Origin: Chloroflexota bacterium
GTDB lineage: Bacteria; Chloroflexota; Dormibacteria; Dormibacterales; Dormibacteraceae
Direction of reading: 5' to 3'
Length of the DNA: 20,751 nucleotides
Assembly (NCBI GenBank): GCA_005880175.1
Contig: VBJR01000175.1
Location: 1-20,751 of the forward strand
Each line of letters starts with the position of its first letter. Positions within the stretch are counted from its first letter, which is position 1. Positions 14,365 to 20,751 of the stretch are shown piece by piece. The notes below the pieces were generated by a model. The model ran no database searches and had not been told where the DNA came from. It was given only the letters and a program-made list of their open reading frames with translations. Both the position numbers and the translations under genes were made by a program.

Positions 14365-14380
14365 CCCTCGGGAACGAGGG
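14365..14380. terminator. Short hairpin after the Gfo/Idh gene
   Basis: CCCTCG (14365-14370), GGAA loop, CGAGGG (14375-14380), placed just 3' of the minus-strand Gfo/Idh stop and before the ArsR -35. It is a plausible weak terminator separating the two units; there is no U-tract. Confidence 0.35.
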
Positions 14381-14397
14381 GCCGAGCGCCCGACCTG

Positions 14398-15477
14398 TCA
14401 GATGGGGTCCGGCCGCGCGCACGACGTGGAGACGGTCACGTGCCGCCCCAGCTCCGCCGATTCCACGAGACCGCTCATCACGTCGAGCACGTGGAGACCC
14501 AGCTCCCCGCTCGCGCGGTGGGGTCGCCCGTCGGCGACGGCCGCCATCATCTCTGCCAGGCCGAGCCCCCGGGTCTGGGGCCGGCCGGTCCGGTGGAGTG
14601 GGACCGGCTCCCACTCTCCGCGCGACGCGCGCCAGACCTGGACCGGGCCGGCGAAGGTGTTGGGATCGGGGCCGTCGAGCGAGCCCTCGGTGCCGAACAC
14701 CTGGAAGGGGGGCAGGCGGGCCGCCCAGACGTCGAAGGTCATCAGCAGGTTCACGATCGCGCCCGAGGCGAACTCCAGGGTCCCCGCGACGTGGGTTGGG
14801 ACCTCGACGGGGAATCGGGTGCCCGCCCGGGGTCCCGATCCGATGGTGCGTTCGGCCAGCGATGCGCGTGCGGCAGCGCTCACGCGGCGCACCGGGCCGA
14901 GCAGCGAGACCAGCGCGGTGAGGTGGTACGGGCCCATGTCCATCACCGGCCCGCCTCCCGCCTGGTAGTAGAACTCGGGCGAGGGATGCCACGACTCGTG
15001 CCCGTGACCGGCGACGACGACCGCACCGCCGATGGGCTCCCCGATGGCGCCCTCGTCGATCAGGCGACGGCAGGTCTGGATGCCGTCGCCCAGGAAGGTG
15101 TCGGGCGCCACGCCGAGCCGCACGCCGGCCTCCGCCGCGGCGGCGACCAGGCGCTCGCCGTCCTCGCGCCGCACCGCGAGTGGCTTTTCGACGTATACGT
15201 GCCTGTCGGCCGCGATCGCCGCCTCGGTCACCTCGGCGTGGGCGGCCGGCACCGTGAGGTTGAGAACGACGTCCACGTCCGCGCGGCACGGCAGCTCGTC
15301 GACGGCCGACACGACGGCGACGCCGTGCTCCTCCGCCGCGGCCCGGGCGCGCGCCGGGTCGAGGTCGGCGACCGCGACCACCTCGAGGCCGAAGTCCGCC
15401 GCGTGGGCCAGGTAGGTGCGGCTGATGTGGCCGGTGCCGATCACGCCGACGCGGGCCAGGGGTGACCGGCTAGGCAT
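14398..15477 (-). CDS. Gfo/Idh/MocA-family NAD(P)-dependent oxidoreductase
   Basis: This 359-residue protein has an N-terminal Rossmann fold: GVIGTGHISRTYL (residues 11-23) with an acidic end to the second strand (ADLD), and the family motif VEKPLA (E97-K98-P99). The C-terminal alpha/beta domain carries GGPVMDMGPYHL, which holds the likely catalytic Asp/His. Such enzymes oxidise or reduce sugars and cyclitols. The substrate is unknown, but the ThuA partner points to sugar metabolism. ATG 15477 overlaps the ThuA stop by 8 bp, so the pair is one operon with coupled translation. Length is normal and no defect is seen. Confidence 0.9.
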   Translation of the reverse strand: MPSRSPLARVGVIGTGHISRTYLAHAADFGLEVVAVADLDPARARAAAEEHGVAVVSAVDELPCRADVDVVLNLTVPAAHAEVTEAAIAADRHVYVEKPLAVRREDGERLVAAAAEAGVRLGVAPDTFLGDGIQTCRRLIDEGAIGEPIGGAVVVAGHGHESWHPSPEFYYQAGGGPVMDMGPYHLTALVSLLGPVRRVSAAARASLAERTIGSGPRAGTRFPVEVPTHVAGTLEFASGAIVNLLMTFDVWAARLPPFQVFGTEGSLDGPDPNTFAGPVQVWRASRGEWEPVPLHRTGRPQTRGLGLAEMMAAVADGRPHRASGELGLHVLDVMSGLVESAELGRHVTVSTSCARPDPI

Positions 15478-16138
15478 CGCGTCCGGCGTTCGCCGCCCAC
15501 AGCAGTCCGCGGCGGGTGACCGTCTCGACCTGCGGTACGTCGAAGTCCCGGTCCTGGTGGCCGATCGCGCTCACGAAAACGCGGCCCTCTCCCCACGTGC
15601 GCGTCCAGATCACGGGCATGACCGTGCGCTCGACCCAGGGCGCCTCCCGGCTCCTACCGAAGGTGGTCGTGGCGAACACGCGGTTGAGCGGATCCATGTG
15701 CAGGTAGTACTGCTCGGTTCGGATGCGGAAGTCGTCGAGCCCGGCGATCAGCGGATGGTCCCGCTCCTCGCGCACGAACTGGACGGAGTAGTCGATGATG
15801 CCGTCGGGGTGGGCGACCCACTGGGCGCCGGTCATGAACTGGTACCGCGTGCTCGCGCGAAAGGAGTCGATGATCCCTCCGTGCCATCCGGCGAACCCGG
15901 CCCCTCGCAGCACCGCGTCCTGCAGGCCCTCGAACTGCTCGTCGCCGATGGCGCCCATCGTCCAGGTCTGCACGATGAGATCGACTCTGCCCATGAGGTC
16001 CCTGTCGAGGTAGGCGTCCAGCGTGTCCGACACCACGACGTCGAAGCCTTGCTGGACGAGAAACGCCCTGAAGCGACCGCTCGTCTTCTCGGGCTCGTGG
16101 CCCTCCCAGCCGCCCCAGACGATCAGCGCGGCCGTCAT
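15470..16138 (-). CDS. ThuA-domain protein (trehalose-utilisation type)
   Basis: This 222-residue protein starts ALIVWGGWEGHEP, the ThuA first strand and loop. It continues with VDLIVQTWTMG, GAGFAGWHGGIIDSF, FVREERDHPLIAGLDDF and an end-domain TWGEGRVFVSAIGHQ, all typical of ThuA/GATase1-like folds. In rhizobia ThuAB act on trehalose by forming 3-keto sugars, and ThuB is a Gfo/Idh dehydrogenase. The next gene here is of that family, so this may be a ThuA-ThuB-like pair, though the sugar is not determined. ATG 16138 is chosen because the family begins there; the ribosome site is weak. Confidence 0.85.
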   Translation of the reverse strand: MTAALIVWGGWEGHEPEKTSGRFRAFLVQQGFDVVVSDTLDAYLDRDLMGRVDLIVQTWTMGAIGDEQFEGLQDAVLRGAGFAGWHGGIIDSFRASTRYQFMTGAQWVAHPDGIIDYSVQFVREERDHPLIAGLDDFRIRTEQYYLHMDPLNRVFATTTFGRSREAPWVERTVMPVIWTRTWGEGRVFVSAIGHQDRDFDVPQVETVTRRGLLWAANAGRDA

Positions 16139-16480
16139 CGCCGGTAGTCCGTGAAGCTCATGGAAGGAACGTAACCGCCAGGCGGCACCTGGGTGGGGCG
16201 GGCGGCCCGGGGCCACCGGGGCGCGATGGTCTCAGGTCTGCGCGTCCCCGACCGGCCGGTCGGGGCTGGTGAGGGTCATCACGCGCAGAAGCCCGCGGCC
16301 GTCAGCCGCGCGGCACGCCGGCCAGAGGGCCGGCGGCCTGCCCGAACCACCAGGACCGGTCACGTCCCGGCGCACGACTTCCAGGCCGTGCGCCGAAGCC
16401 GTGCCGGAGCGGCGCCGGCGCCAGAAAGCGAACGGCTCCGGCGGAGACCGCCGGAGCCGCTTCGTCCAGGGGAGTGATGA
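16139..16480. other. Gap with a 20-bp palindrome and a terminator
   Basis: No gene is supported in these ~340 bases. They hold the perfect palindrome at 16246-16265 (CCCCGACCGG and its complement), 108 bp upstream of the ThuA start, and the terminator at 16433-16459 belonging to the minus-strand membrane protein. The remainder shows no consistent coding frame. Confidence 0.5.
16433..16459 (-). terminator. Terminator of the membrane protein gene
   Basis: CGGCTCCGGCGG (16433-16444), AGA loop, CCGCCGGAGCCG (16448-16459): a perfect 12-bp stem 22 bp beyond the minus-strand stop. It is followed on that strand by TTCGCTTTCT, a modest U-rich tail. Confidence 0.7.
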
Positions 16481-17053
16481 TCACGCGGGGACGGGCTGGG
16501 GCCGGGTGGCCCGGGCCGTGCGGGGGGCCACCAGGACCTCGAACGCCAGGGTGGCGAGGACCACGATCGCGGCCACGGTCAGGCCGAGGGCGGCGTAGAG
16601 CAGGTACAGGGCCACCTGCGACCAGCCCCAGGCGTACAGGAGCAGACCGCGCAGGGTCTCGCCCTTGAACAGGGTGTTGGCCTGGTTCTGGAGGGCGGTG
16701 TTCTTGGGGTCGGCCTGGGAGGCGGCGCTGACCTGCGAGTAGGTCTGGCCGTTGGCGACCTTCTCGAGGTGGATGCCGATGAAGTCGTTGGCGTAGACGC
16801 GAGCCTTGTCGCCGTTGTCGACCTGCTGACCGGCGTAGTTGCGGATCTCGGCGGGGAACTCGGCCGGGTCGAGGGCGCCGCCGGCCCTGATCTCGCTGGC
16901 GGGCGGGAAGGAGATCTTCTGGGAGGCGAGCTGGTCGTGGACCATGCCGTTGATGAAGCCGTTGCCCCAGAAGGCGAAGCCGGCGCAGAAGCCGAGCACG
17001 AGCACGACGATGACCTGGAGGCTGACGATCCTCCAGCGAAGTCCCTTGGTCAC
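16481..17053 (-). CDS. Conserved three-helix membrane protein of unknown function
   Basis: This 190-residue protein has one N-terminal membrane segment (about 8-30), an extracytoplasmic domain of ~100 residues, and two C-terminal segments (about 135-172) with a basic tail. The middle contains FPAEIRNYAGQQVDNGDKARVYANDFIGIHLEKVANG and LFKGETLRGLLL. I recall these as recurring in uncharacterised actinobacterial proteins, so it is a real family without a known role. GTG 17053 follows a strong AAGGAGG. A GGGACC-TC-GGTCCC repeat lies ~112 bp upstream, possibly linking it to the stress regulon to the right. Confidence 0.75.
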   Translation of the reverse strand: MTKGLRWRIVSLQVIVVLVLGFCAGFAFWGNGFINGMVHDQLASQKISFPPASEIRAGGALDPAEFPAEIRNYAGQQVDNGDKARVYANDFIGIHLEKVANGQTYSQVSAASQADPKNTALQNQANTLFKGETLRGLLLYAWGWSQVALYLLYAALGLTVAAIVVLATLAFEVLVAPRTARATRPQPVPA

Positions 17054-17164
17054 TTGACGTCCTCCTTTCGTTCTGGTGGAGCCGCCCCTGAGCCGGCTCC
17101 CCTCGAACTCCAGTCAAGCGGCCATACCCGCCCCGGGCGACGGCCTCCCGGCCCGGGACCAGGA

Positions 17165-17178
17165 GGGACCTCGGTCCC
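17165..17178. promoter_or_regulatory. GGGACC-TC-GGTCCC inverted repeat
   Basis: Perfect 6-bp arms in the region upstream of the minus-strand membrane protein gene, with another GGGACC at 17155-17160. The form matches the GGGAC-N4-GTCCC core of DosR/DevR-type boxes. A binding role is inferred. Confidence 0.45.
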
Positions 17179-17224
17179 CCCGTCCTCGGGTCGTGGTGCC
17201 CTGTCCACGCGCCCTGACCCTCGC

Positions 17225-17710
17225 TCACTTCGTATCGAGCAGTGTCCGCAGGAGGTCTTCCATCTTGTCGAAGCTGTCTTCCTGGCCGTCGGACCTGGTC
17301 ATGTGGTCACGGCCGGCCTTGTCGCGGAACGCGAGCTTCACCGTCATCCTGGTCACTCCGTGCGCTTCGTGCAGATCCACGGACTCGACGGCATCCGCGT
17401 CCGGCCACCCTTCGAACAGCCACGTCGCGACGGTCCGGGTCGGCGGCTCGACCTCCAGGTAGGTTCCCCGAAACGAGCACTCGGTTCCGTCGTCGGTCAC
17501 GAAGACGATGTGGTAGTCACCGCCGACGCGCAGGTCGATGGAGCATTTCGTCACCTCGCACGTGAATGGAGCGAACCATTTGCTCACGTGCTCCGGCTTC
17601 GTCAGCACGTCGAAGACGAGCGCGATCGGAGCTTCGAACTCCCGAGTGGTGACGATCTCGAGCTCATTCGGGAATTCGATGACTGCCGATCCATGCCGAT
17701 TGGTCGTCAC
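17225..17710 (-). CDS. SRPBCC/AHSA1-family protein
   Basis: This 161-residue protein begins its START-like fold with LEIVTTREFEAPIALVFDVLTKPEHVSKWFAP, followed by DLRVGGDYHIVFVTDDGTE, FRGTYLEVEPPTRTVATW and a long last helix (KMEDLLRTLLDTK). These are typical of the AHSA1 branch that is usually adjacent to an ArsR regulator. It probably binds a hydrophobic ligand; no reaction is established. GTG 17710 follows GGGAGAGG. Its promoter region holds a perfect copy of the ArsR-DinB operator (17763-17784), so it is very likely regulated by that gene 2.9 kb away. Confidence 0.85.
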   Translation of the reverse strand: MTTNRHGSAVIEFPNELEIVTTREFEAPIALVFDVLTKPEHVSKWFAPFTCEVTKCSIDLRVGGDYHIVFVTDDGTECSFRGTYLEVEPPTRTVATWLFEGWPDADAVESVDLHEAHGVTRMTVKLAFRDKAGRDHMTRSDGQEDSFDKMEDLLRTLLDTK

Positions 17711-17757
17711 TGCGCCTCTCCCTGTTGTTGCGGTTCTCTGGGGTGGTCATCCACAGA

Positions 17758-17789
17758 CCCATCATATACCGATATCGGTATATGATGGG
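17758..17789. promoter_or_regulatory. 32-bp perfect palindrome: ArsR-type operator copy 2
   Basis: Starting CCCATCATATACC with central GATATC and ending in the exact complement, all 32 bases are symmetric. TATGAT -10 hexamers occur within it on both strands (minus 17766-17761). The core 17763-17784 matches operator copy 1. It lies 48 bp before the SRPBCC start and probably overlaps its promoter. Confidence 0.8.
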
Positions 17790-17826
17790 TCCGGGCCGTC
17801 AGCCGGGCGGGAGGAGGCCGAGAGGC

Positions 17827-17857
17827 GGCCGGGCTCGCCGGCGGGACGAGCCCGGCC
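17827..17857 (-). terminator. Terminator of the universal stress protein gene
   Basis: GGCCGGGCTCG (17827-17837) and CGAGCCCGGCC (17847-17857) form a perfect 11-bp stem with a 9-base loop, six bases past the minus-strand stop at 17864. Confidence 0.6.
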
Positions 17858-17863
17858 AGGCGG

Positions 17864-18277
17864 TCAGCGGGCGACCACCACCGGACAGTGGCTGAGCTGG
17901 ATCACCTTGTGGGCCACACTGCCCAGCAGCAGTCCCGCCAGGTCCGAGCGGCCCCGGCAGCCCATGACGATCGCGTCGGCGCCCTCGGCCTCCGCCTCGG
18001 CGAGGATGGCCCGCGCCGCCTGACCGATGACGTGCGGCTCCACGACGCCGCGTGCCCGCACGCCCTCAGCCGTCAGCGACGCGGTGATCCCGTCCACCAG
18101 CTCCTGGGCCTGGCCGTCAGCCTCCAGGGGGTACGCCCCGCCCCTCGCGAGCTGGAACTCGCGGACGTGGAAGACGAGCACCTCGCCGTGCGACTTCCGG
18201 GCCAGGTCCGCCGCCACCGGCACGGCCCTGCCGCCGTGATCGGAGCCGTCCACCGCCAGCAGCAACTTCTGAAACAC
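17864..18277 (-). CDS. Universal stress protein (UspA family)
   Basis: This 137-residue single Usp domain has the first strand KLLLAVDGSDHGGRAV and the ATP-binding signature G-x2-G-x9-G(S) complete as G106, G109 and G119-S120 (MGCRGRSDLAGLLLGSVAHKV), ending CPVVVA. It is probably an ATP-binding cytoplasmic dimer of the kind induced in dormancy or low oxygen. GTG 18277 is chosen: AGGAGG lies eight bases upstream and the fold begins at once. It is divergent from the CBS gene with 162 bp between them, so the two may share regulation. Confidence 0.9.
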   Translation of the reverse strand: MFQKLLLAVDGSDHGGRAVPVAADLARKSHGEVLVFHVREFQLARGGAYPLEADGQAQELVDGITASLTAEGVRARGVVEPHVIGQAARAILAEAEAEGADAIVMGCRGRSDLAGLLLGSVAHKVIQLSHCPVVVAR

Positions 18278-18390
18278 GAGCCCAACCTCCTGCGCCCGGG
18301 AGCCGGCGCCTCGCTGGCCCACCACGGGGCCCGATCTCAACCTAGGCGGCGTCCGGGGCCCGGCCGAGGGCCGGACGGCCGTGCGTGGCG

Positions 18391-18442
18391 GGGACCCCCG
18401 GCAGTGGCCCGGGCCGCCTCGCGGACCGACGCTGGCAGCATG
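18391..18442 (+). promoter_or_regulatory. GGGACC box 49 bp before a CBS-gene ATG
   Basis: GGGACC-CCC-GGC at 18391-18402 begins exactly 49 bases before ATG 18440. The same spacing holds at 19880/19929 and 20622/20671. No ribosome binding site lies before the ATG. This fits an activator box over the -35 of a leaderless message. Confidence 0.55.
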
Positions 18443-18838
18443 CGAGTGAGCGAACTGATGCAGCCGGAGGTCTGGCAGACCGACCCCGAGGAGAGCCTGG
18501 CCGACGCCGCGGCCCGCATGCGGGACCACGGTGTCGGCTCGCTCGCCGTCCTCGACGGTGAGAACCTGGTCGGCATCCTGACCGAGCGCGACCTGCTGTG
18601 GGCGCTGGCCGACGGCGCCGCCGCCCACGTGACCAGGGTCGGCACGTACATGTCCGCGCCGCCCATCGTGGTCTCGCCCGAGACCGACGTGGTCGAGGCG
18701 GGGCGGCTGATGGTGAAGCACGACGTGCGACACCTGCCCGTGCTGGCCGTGGGCCAGCTCCGGGGCATGGTCTCCATGCGCGACCTGCTGGTCGCCGAGG
18801 AGTGGGCCCGCGAGCTCCAGCCGGCCCGGCCGCGGTGA
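18440..18838 (+). CDS. CBS-domain pair protein
   Basis: At 132 residues, it has two CBS motifs (about 5-58 and 70-120) and nothing else. It begins MRVSELMQPEVWQTDPEESLADAAARM, has VGILTERDLL in the first repeat, and YMSAPPIVVSPETDVVEAGRLM with RGMVSMRDLL in the second. CBS pairs bind adenosine nucleotides (ATP, AMP, SAM), so a sensor or storage role in the stress cluster is likely. ATG 18440 begins the domain directly. It has no ribosome site, and a GGGACC box sits 49 bases upstream. A second such gene begins at 20671. Confidence 0.85.
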   Translation: MRVSELMQPEVWQTDPEESLADAAARMRDHGVGSLAVLDGENLVGILTERDLLWALADGAAAHVTRVGTYMSAPPIVVSPETDVVEAGRLMVKHDVRHLPVLAVGQLRGMVSMRDLLVAEEWARELQPARPR

Positions 18839-18902
18839 CACGGGCGCGGCCGGCCTGTGGCTCGTCGAGGCCGGACCGCCGCTCGACGAGGATGTGGCCG
18901 TC

Positions 18903-19592
18903 TCAGGGACGGCAGGTCGCGATCAGCTCGGTGTCCGCCGTGGGGCATGCGGCGCGGACCAGCGCCTCGATGCCCCGCAGGTGCCTCTCCAGGTCCGCGT
19001 CGGAGATGCCCGGGAGCGCGTAGGTCGTGAAGAGCGCCGACCGGGTCTCCGGCTGCAGGCGCGTCCGGTGATCGGGGCCGTAGACGACGCTGGAGATGAT
19101 GCCCTCGCCGTCCCTGAGCGACAGGTCGCCGTCCTTGACGTCGATGTCCCGGCCGCTGATGCCGGCGTACCGCTCGTCACGCCGGGTGACGTCCGCGACG
19201 AGCGGTGGTCGCACGGCGGCGAGGTCGTGGCCCGCGGTGAGGAGCAGGTCGTCGATCTCAGCGGCGAACATGGCGCTGACCAGGCACTGCTCGGCCGCCA
19301 GCGGACGCCCTCGGAACGCCACGGACTCGAGCTGCAGCAGCACGTGGTAGGTCTTGCCGAACCGGCGGTAGTGCTCGACGTACGGACGCATCGCCGGCTG
19401 GCGCTCCAGGTCGGCCCGCGACCGGCCGTCGTGACGGGCGCGGACCGCGGCCTCGAGAGAGCGCAGCCGTTCCCGCAAGCCGTCGTCCGGCGGGGCGTTG
19501 CGCACCGACGTCATCGCCAGCAAACCGACCGATGTGCCCGGATAGGCCGAACGCCACGCGTCGGTGAACTCGAGGCTGATGAGATGGGGCAT
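18903..19592 (-). CDS. B3/4 tRNA-binding-domain protein
   Basis: This 229-residue protein matches the stand-alone B3/4 domain (PF03483), known from the editing domain of phenylalanyl-tRNA synthetase beta. Visible parts are SVGLLAMTSVRNAPPD, YVEHYRRFGKTYHVLLQLESV, AMFAAEIDDLLLTAGHDL, ISGRDIDVKDGDLSLRDGEGIISSVVYGPDHRTRL and LFTTYALPGI. Stand-alone members may edit mischarged tRNA or bind tRNA, but this is not established for this branch. ATG 19592 fits the family start; TACGCT lies 11 bases upstream and no clear ribosome site is seen. Its 3' end converges on the CBS gene with 64 bp between. Confidence 0.8.
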   Translation of the reverse strand: MPHLISLEFTDAWRSAYPGTSVGLLAMTSVRNAPPDDGLRERLRSLEAAVRARHDGRSRADLERQPAMRPYVEHYRRFGKTYHVLLQLESVAFRGRPLAAEQCLVSAMFAAEIDDLLLTAGHDLAAVRPPLVADVTRRDERYAGISGRDIDVKDGDLSLRDGEGIISSVVYGPDHRTRLQPETRSALFTTYALPGISDADLERHLRGIEALVRAACPTADTELIATCRP

Positions 19593-19667
19593 GGTGAGGC
19601 GCCAGCGTAGCGGAGGACGCATGTCGCGGATTGACTGTCCACCAGGATTTTCGACAATGTGCCGGCC

Positions 19668-19751
19668 ATGGACGATCTCGCGTTCTACGCGGCTCCCGGC
19701 CCGATGACGGAGCTGGCCCGGAACATCGACCTGCCGGCGCCCCTGGCCTGA
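19668..19751 (+). pseudogene. Truncated gene start (transglutaminase-like N terminus?)
   Basis: ATG 19668 opens MDDLAFYAAPGPMTEL and stops after 27 residues. A promoter is visible: TTGACT (19631-19636), 16 bases, GACAAT (19653-19658), nine bases, ATG. The xDLxFYAxPGPMTDL start recalls uncharacterised actinobacterial transglutaminase-domain proteins of several hundred residues, from memory only. The remainder is missing, so this is probably a gene cut by deletion. Confidence 0.4.
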
Positions 19752-19879
19752 CCCGGCGCCAGGACCCGGCGAGCGAGTCGAACTCCGCGGCCAGCTGGCT
19801 GAACTCCGAGACTTCCACGGGGACCTCCGCCGCCGTGATGCCGGAGCCGGCCGCTCGGGCCGATCGCCCCGGCCCAACA

Positions 19880-19973
19880 GGGACCGTCGGCCATGGCCGG
19901 GGACCGCGTCGAGGCCGACGCTGGCCCCATGCGAGTGAGCCAACCGGGCGCGGCGGCGCCGACCACGATGTGA
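19880..19973 (+). pseudogene. Duplicate CBS promoter with 14-codon CBS start remnant
   Basis: 19880-19944 aligns without gaps to 18391-18455, about three quarters identical. 24 of 26 positions match around CCGACGCTGGC and ATGCGAGTGAGC. The box GGGACC-GTC-GGCC is 49 bases before ATG 19929. The ORF MRVSQPGAAAPTTM then stops at 19973, so only the first four CBS residues survive. The promoter may now drive the gene at 19990. Confidence 0.55.
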
Positions 19974-19989
19974 GCGCGGACGTCACCAC

Positions 19990-20505
19990 ATGTTCCTCAA
20001 GACCGTCACCGAGCTCGAGGCGGACTTCAGCGATGTCCGCTCCACACTGCTGCGCGACCCCGGGCAATGGCTCGCCGGCCTGGGAGCCGAGGCCGGCGAG
20101 GAGGGCGACCGGCTCGTGGTGCAGGTCGGCCTCGACGTGGCCGGCCACCAGGTGGGCGCCCACGCGCTGCTGGAAGCCGGCCGGCCCACCATCTCCGATC
20201 GACTGGGCGTCCTGCCGGTGCGCCTGCGCTCCCGGGACCACCGCCGGCTGTTCCCCACGATGGAGGGCAGCCTCGACGTCGCCTGGCTGGGTCGCGACCG
20301 CACCTACCTGTCGCTCAACCTCACGTACGAGCCACCGCTCGGCCTGATGGGCAGGCTTGCCGACCGAACCCTGCTGCACCGCGTCGCGGAGACCGTCGTC
20401 CAGCGCCTCCTCGAGGCGGTCGCGAACGAGCTGCTGGCCCGGGCGCGAGCGTGCGGTGCCCGGGCTCTCAGTGCGGTGGACGCGACCGGCGACGCTGGCG
20501 ATTGA
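19990..20505 (+). CDS. SRPBCC-like protein of unknown function
   Basis: This 171-residue protein begins MFLKTVTELEADFSDVRSTLLRDPGQWL. It has strand-like segments RLVVQVGLDVAGHQVGAHALLE and LGVLPVRLRSRDHRRLFPTMEGSLDVAWLGRDRTYLSLNLTYEPPLG, then a long C-terminal helix (LLHRVAETVVQRLLEAVANELLARA). The order of strands and a final helix suits the SRPBCC/START fold; the ligand is unknown. It lies 16 bp past the duplicated CBS promoter unit and has no clear ribosome site of its own, so expression from that promoter is possible. ATG 19990 is the first start that keeps the fold. Confidence 0.6.
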   Translation: MFLKTVTELEADFSDVRSTLLRDPGQWLAGLGAEAGEEGDRLVVQVGLDVAGHQVGAHALLEAGRPTISDRLGVLPVRLRSRDHRRLFPTMEGSLDVAWLGRDRTYLSLNLTYEPPLGLMGRLADRTLLHRVAETVVQRLLEAVANELLARARACGARALSAVDATGDAGD

Positions 20506-20621
20506 CCAGCGCGGACCACGGTGACCGCAGATGGGACCTCGCCTCCGCGACCAGCGCGTCGAAGTCGGCATCCATCCCTGGAGGCTGGCGGCCGGGCACG
20601 GCCAGAGGCCCCCGCTGGGAG

Positions 20622-20673
20622 GGGACCATCGCCCGCTGGCGGCGCTCGTGACCGCGCCCATGCTCGCGTCATG
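20622..20673 (+). promoter_or_regulatory. GGGACC box 49 bp before the second CBS-gene ATG
   Basis: GGGACC-ATC-GCCC at 20622-20634 begins 49 bases before ATG 20671, the same geometry as at 18391 and 19880, though the sequence between is only partly alike. No ribosome site precedes the ATG. Confidence 0.5.
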
Positions 20674-20751
20674 AGAGCAAAGGACGCGATGACGTCGCCG
20701 GCGATCACGGTGACGCCGCAGACGCACTGCAAGGACGCGGCCGCGCTCATG
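20671..20751 (+). CDS. CBS-domain protein, cut by the window edge
   Basis: ATG 20671 opens 27 codons to the edge: MRAKDAMTSPAITVTPQTHC then KDAAALM. This is the usual first strand and helix of a CBS motif (xAxDVMTxPVVTVxPxTxVxEAAxLM). It is therefore a second CBS protein in the same direction as the gene at 18440 and with the same upstream box. Length, second repeat and any extra domains lie outside the window. Confidence 0.7.
   Translation, partial: MRAKDAMTSPAITVTPQTHCKDAAALM

Larger units (their letters stand above)
19593..19989. other. Remnant-rich interval
   Basis: About 400 bases without an intact gene. It holds a broken gene start (19668-19751), a duplicated CBS promoter and start (19880-19973), and a minus-strand stretch near 19830-19750 (EVPVEVSEFSQLAAEFDSLAGSW) that looks coding but has no clear start or continuation. 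It appears to be a site of repeated deletion. Confidence 0.5.

Overview
The window is high-GC DNA with GTG, TTG and ATG starts. Several genes have a -10-like hexamer 6 to 9 bases before the start codon (apparently leaderless). The gene content suits a soil-type actinobacterium, perhaps of the Thermoleophilia; that placement is inference from gene families only. There is no rRNA, complete tRNA, CRISPR array, transposase or integrase.

Layout. (1) 1-6850 is a glycogen region. It holds a reading frame joining part of a GH57 glucan enzyme to glycogen synthase (GlgA), a ZIP metal transporter behind two identical-type palindromes, a probable small RNA with a 20-codon leader ORF on the minus strand, an alpha/beta hydrolase, and a convergent alpha-glucan phosphorylase (GlgP). 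(2) 6918-8304 is a small islet bracketed by two copies of a tRNA-Gly 3' end. It carries a hypothetical gene that runs into one tRNA piece and a VapBC toxin-antitoxin pair. (3) 8547-10996 has a DUF6069-like membrane protein divergent from a NarL/DesR-type two-component system, with a perfect 9-bp-arm palindrome between them. (4) 11207-12153 is a secreted cutinase/PET-hydrolase-like gene, broken by a short internal loss, behind a TTACTCGCGAGTAA palindrome. (5) 12165-17789 holds a class-C beta-lactamase-like serine hydrolase downstream of an ArsR-DinB regulator, a ThuA/Gfo-Idh operon, a conserved three-helix membrane protein and an SRPBCC/AHSA1 protein. (6) 17864-20751 is a stress-type cluster: universal stress protein, two CBS-pair proteins (the second cut by the window edge), a B3/4-domain protein, an SRPBCC-like protein and gene remnants.

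Regulation stands out. The ArsR-DinB gene and the SRPBCC gene, more than 3 kb apart, share a 22-bp operator, so they probably form one small regulon. In the stress cluster GGGACC lies exactly 49 bases before three ATG starts, which suggests a DosR/DevR-like response regulator acting on leaderless promoters. One of these promoters is an ungapped duplicate of another.

Three genes (GH57-GlgA, glgP, cutinase) each lack an internal segment that the family normally has, and the left edge carries part of the missing GH57 segment in inverted orientation. Assembly error and real rearrangement cannot be told apart from the sequence alone; read mapping over 470-490, 725-745, 6234-6248 and 11528-11534 would decide.
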